A stretch of 64,000 bases of DNA. It comes from a virus. The stretch covers positions 55,479-119,478 of IMG/VR virus record IMGVR_UViG_3300045051_000172. One strand, given 5' to 3'. Shown here in pieces: positions 63,663 through 64,000 of this stretch. The stretch's first letter is position 1; the number at the start of each line of letters is the position of its first letter. The notes under the pieces are model-generated. The model saw only the letters and a program-made list of their open reading frames with translations, was not told where the DNA came from and did no database searches. The position numbers and the translations under genes are program-made.

Positions 63663-63863
63663 TTATTTTCTCCTAATGATTTCAAACTCTTGCAGTTGCT
63701 CTTCTAGCGCAGCATCGTCTAAATCCTCGAATTCATTCAATAAAGCTTCGTGCGCATCCTCAAAGGTCTTGAATTCGCCGTAATAGCCGGTCTTGTCATT
63801 CCCGGCCCAATCGACGATGTACCAGATTTCATGCTTCACTTGATATGCGTTGTAAAGCTTCAT
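63663..63863 (-). CDS. Hypothetical protein, 66 aa
   Basis: Acidic, aromatic-rich; TAATG junction with the upstream partial gene. Unknown. Confidence 0.5.
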   Translation of the reverse strand: MKLYNAYQVKHEIWYIVDWAGNDKTGYYGEFKTFEDAHEALLNEFEDLDDAALEEQLQEFEIIRRK

Positions 63864-64000
63864 TAGAACGCCCTCGAAAGGATGATATTTTGACCGTTAA
63901 AGATTAGTTGAAAGCCTCGGCTGATGTAGTATCGGATCGTTTCTTTACTCATGGCTTTGAATCCGACTCTCTGACCTGTTACTCTAATTTCGACTTGTCT
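63863..64000 (-). CDS. Partial hypothetical protein (runs off the right edge)
   Basis: Open frame from the window edge to a TAA at 63863-63865, with 45 residues visible. It is basic with VTGQRVGFKAMSKETIRYYI. The N-terminus is outside the window. An internal ATG exists but lacks a ribosome site. Confidence 0.5.
   Translation of the reverse strand, partial: RQVEIRVTGQRVGFKAMSKETIRYYISRGFQLIFNGQNIILSRAF

Overview
The window reads as one 64 kb piece of a larger tailed double-stranded DNA phage genome (Caudoviricetes). It carries a phage replication and recombination set (primase-helicase, family A DNA polymerase, UvsX/RecA-like recombinase, SbcCD pair, RuvC-like resolvase, dUTPase, dNMP kinase). 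It also carries a head-assembly set (terminase, portal, MuF-type protein, prohead protease, scaffold-like protein, major capsid protein). Genes are packed with ATGA or TAATG overlaps and mostly have GGAG-type ribosome binding sites. No tRNA gene, integrase, transposase, CRISPR array or rRNA was found. The host cannot be named. A lipobox lipoprotein and a PilZ domain point weakly to a diderm, c-di-GMP-using host.

Layout. 1-1,481: minus-strand small genes, and a plus-strand non-coding block (about 242-600) with its own promoter that folds into many helices. 1,880-3,489: a PQ-loop membrane protein, a conserved phage protein and two small genes. 3,532-20,185: GroEL-like chaperonin, dUTPase, a T5 A1-like metallophosphoesterase, then replication and recombination. 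20,231-35,856: lytic transglycosylase, terminase, portal, MuF, GroES, two ClpP-like proteases, a Cas4-like nuclease, a zinc-ribbon/sigma-region-4-like protein, prohead protease, scaffold and major capsid protein, closed by a strong terminator. 36,316-38,044: a minus-strand cassette (HAD phosphatase, zinc-ribbon proteins, phosphoesterase). 38,243-44,462: small accessory genes including PilZ, PcfJ-like, Rrf2-like and DUF1643 proteins. 44,465-57,356: virion proteins rich in beta structure, a permuted NlpC/P60-like hydrolase, holin-like proteins, connectors and a Nudix fusion. 57,353-64,000: a minus-strand accessory region with a lipoprotein metzincin and a ParB-like membrane protein.

How the parts fit together. 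Chaperonin, co-chaperonin, protease, scaffold and capsid proteins form a capsid folding and maturation module. The primase-helicase, polymerase, recombinase, SbcCD and RuvC genes form a self-contained replication and recombination module in one co-directional array. Promoters come in two styles. Some are TTGACA-like with 16-18 bp spacers. Many late genes have only an extended -10 box (TGnTAnnnT). At least seven genes begin 5-7 nt after a -10 box, which predicts leaderless mRNAs.

Standout observations: the structured RNA candidate at 242-600, a capsid N-arm-like segment repeated in the prohead protease, the leaderless promoter set, a Nudix-headed virion-region fusion, a phage PilZ protein, a SemiSWEET-like protein and a lipoprotein metzincin. 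No tape-measure, tube, sheath or baseplate gene was recognised, so the tail genes probably lie outside the window.
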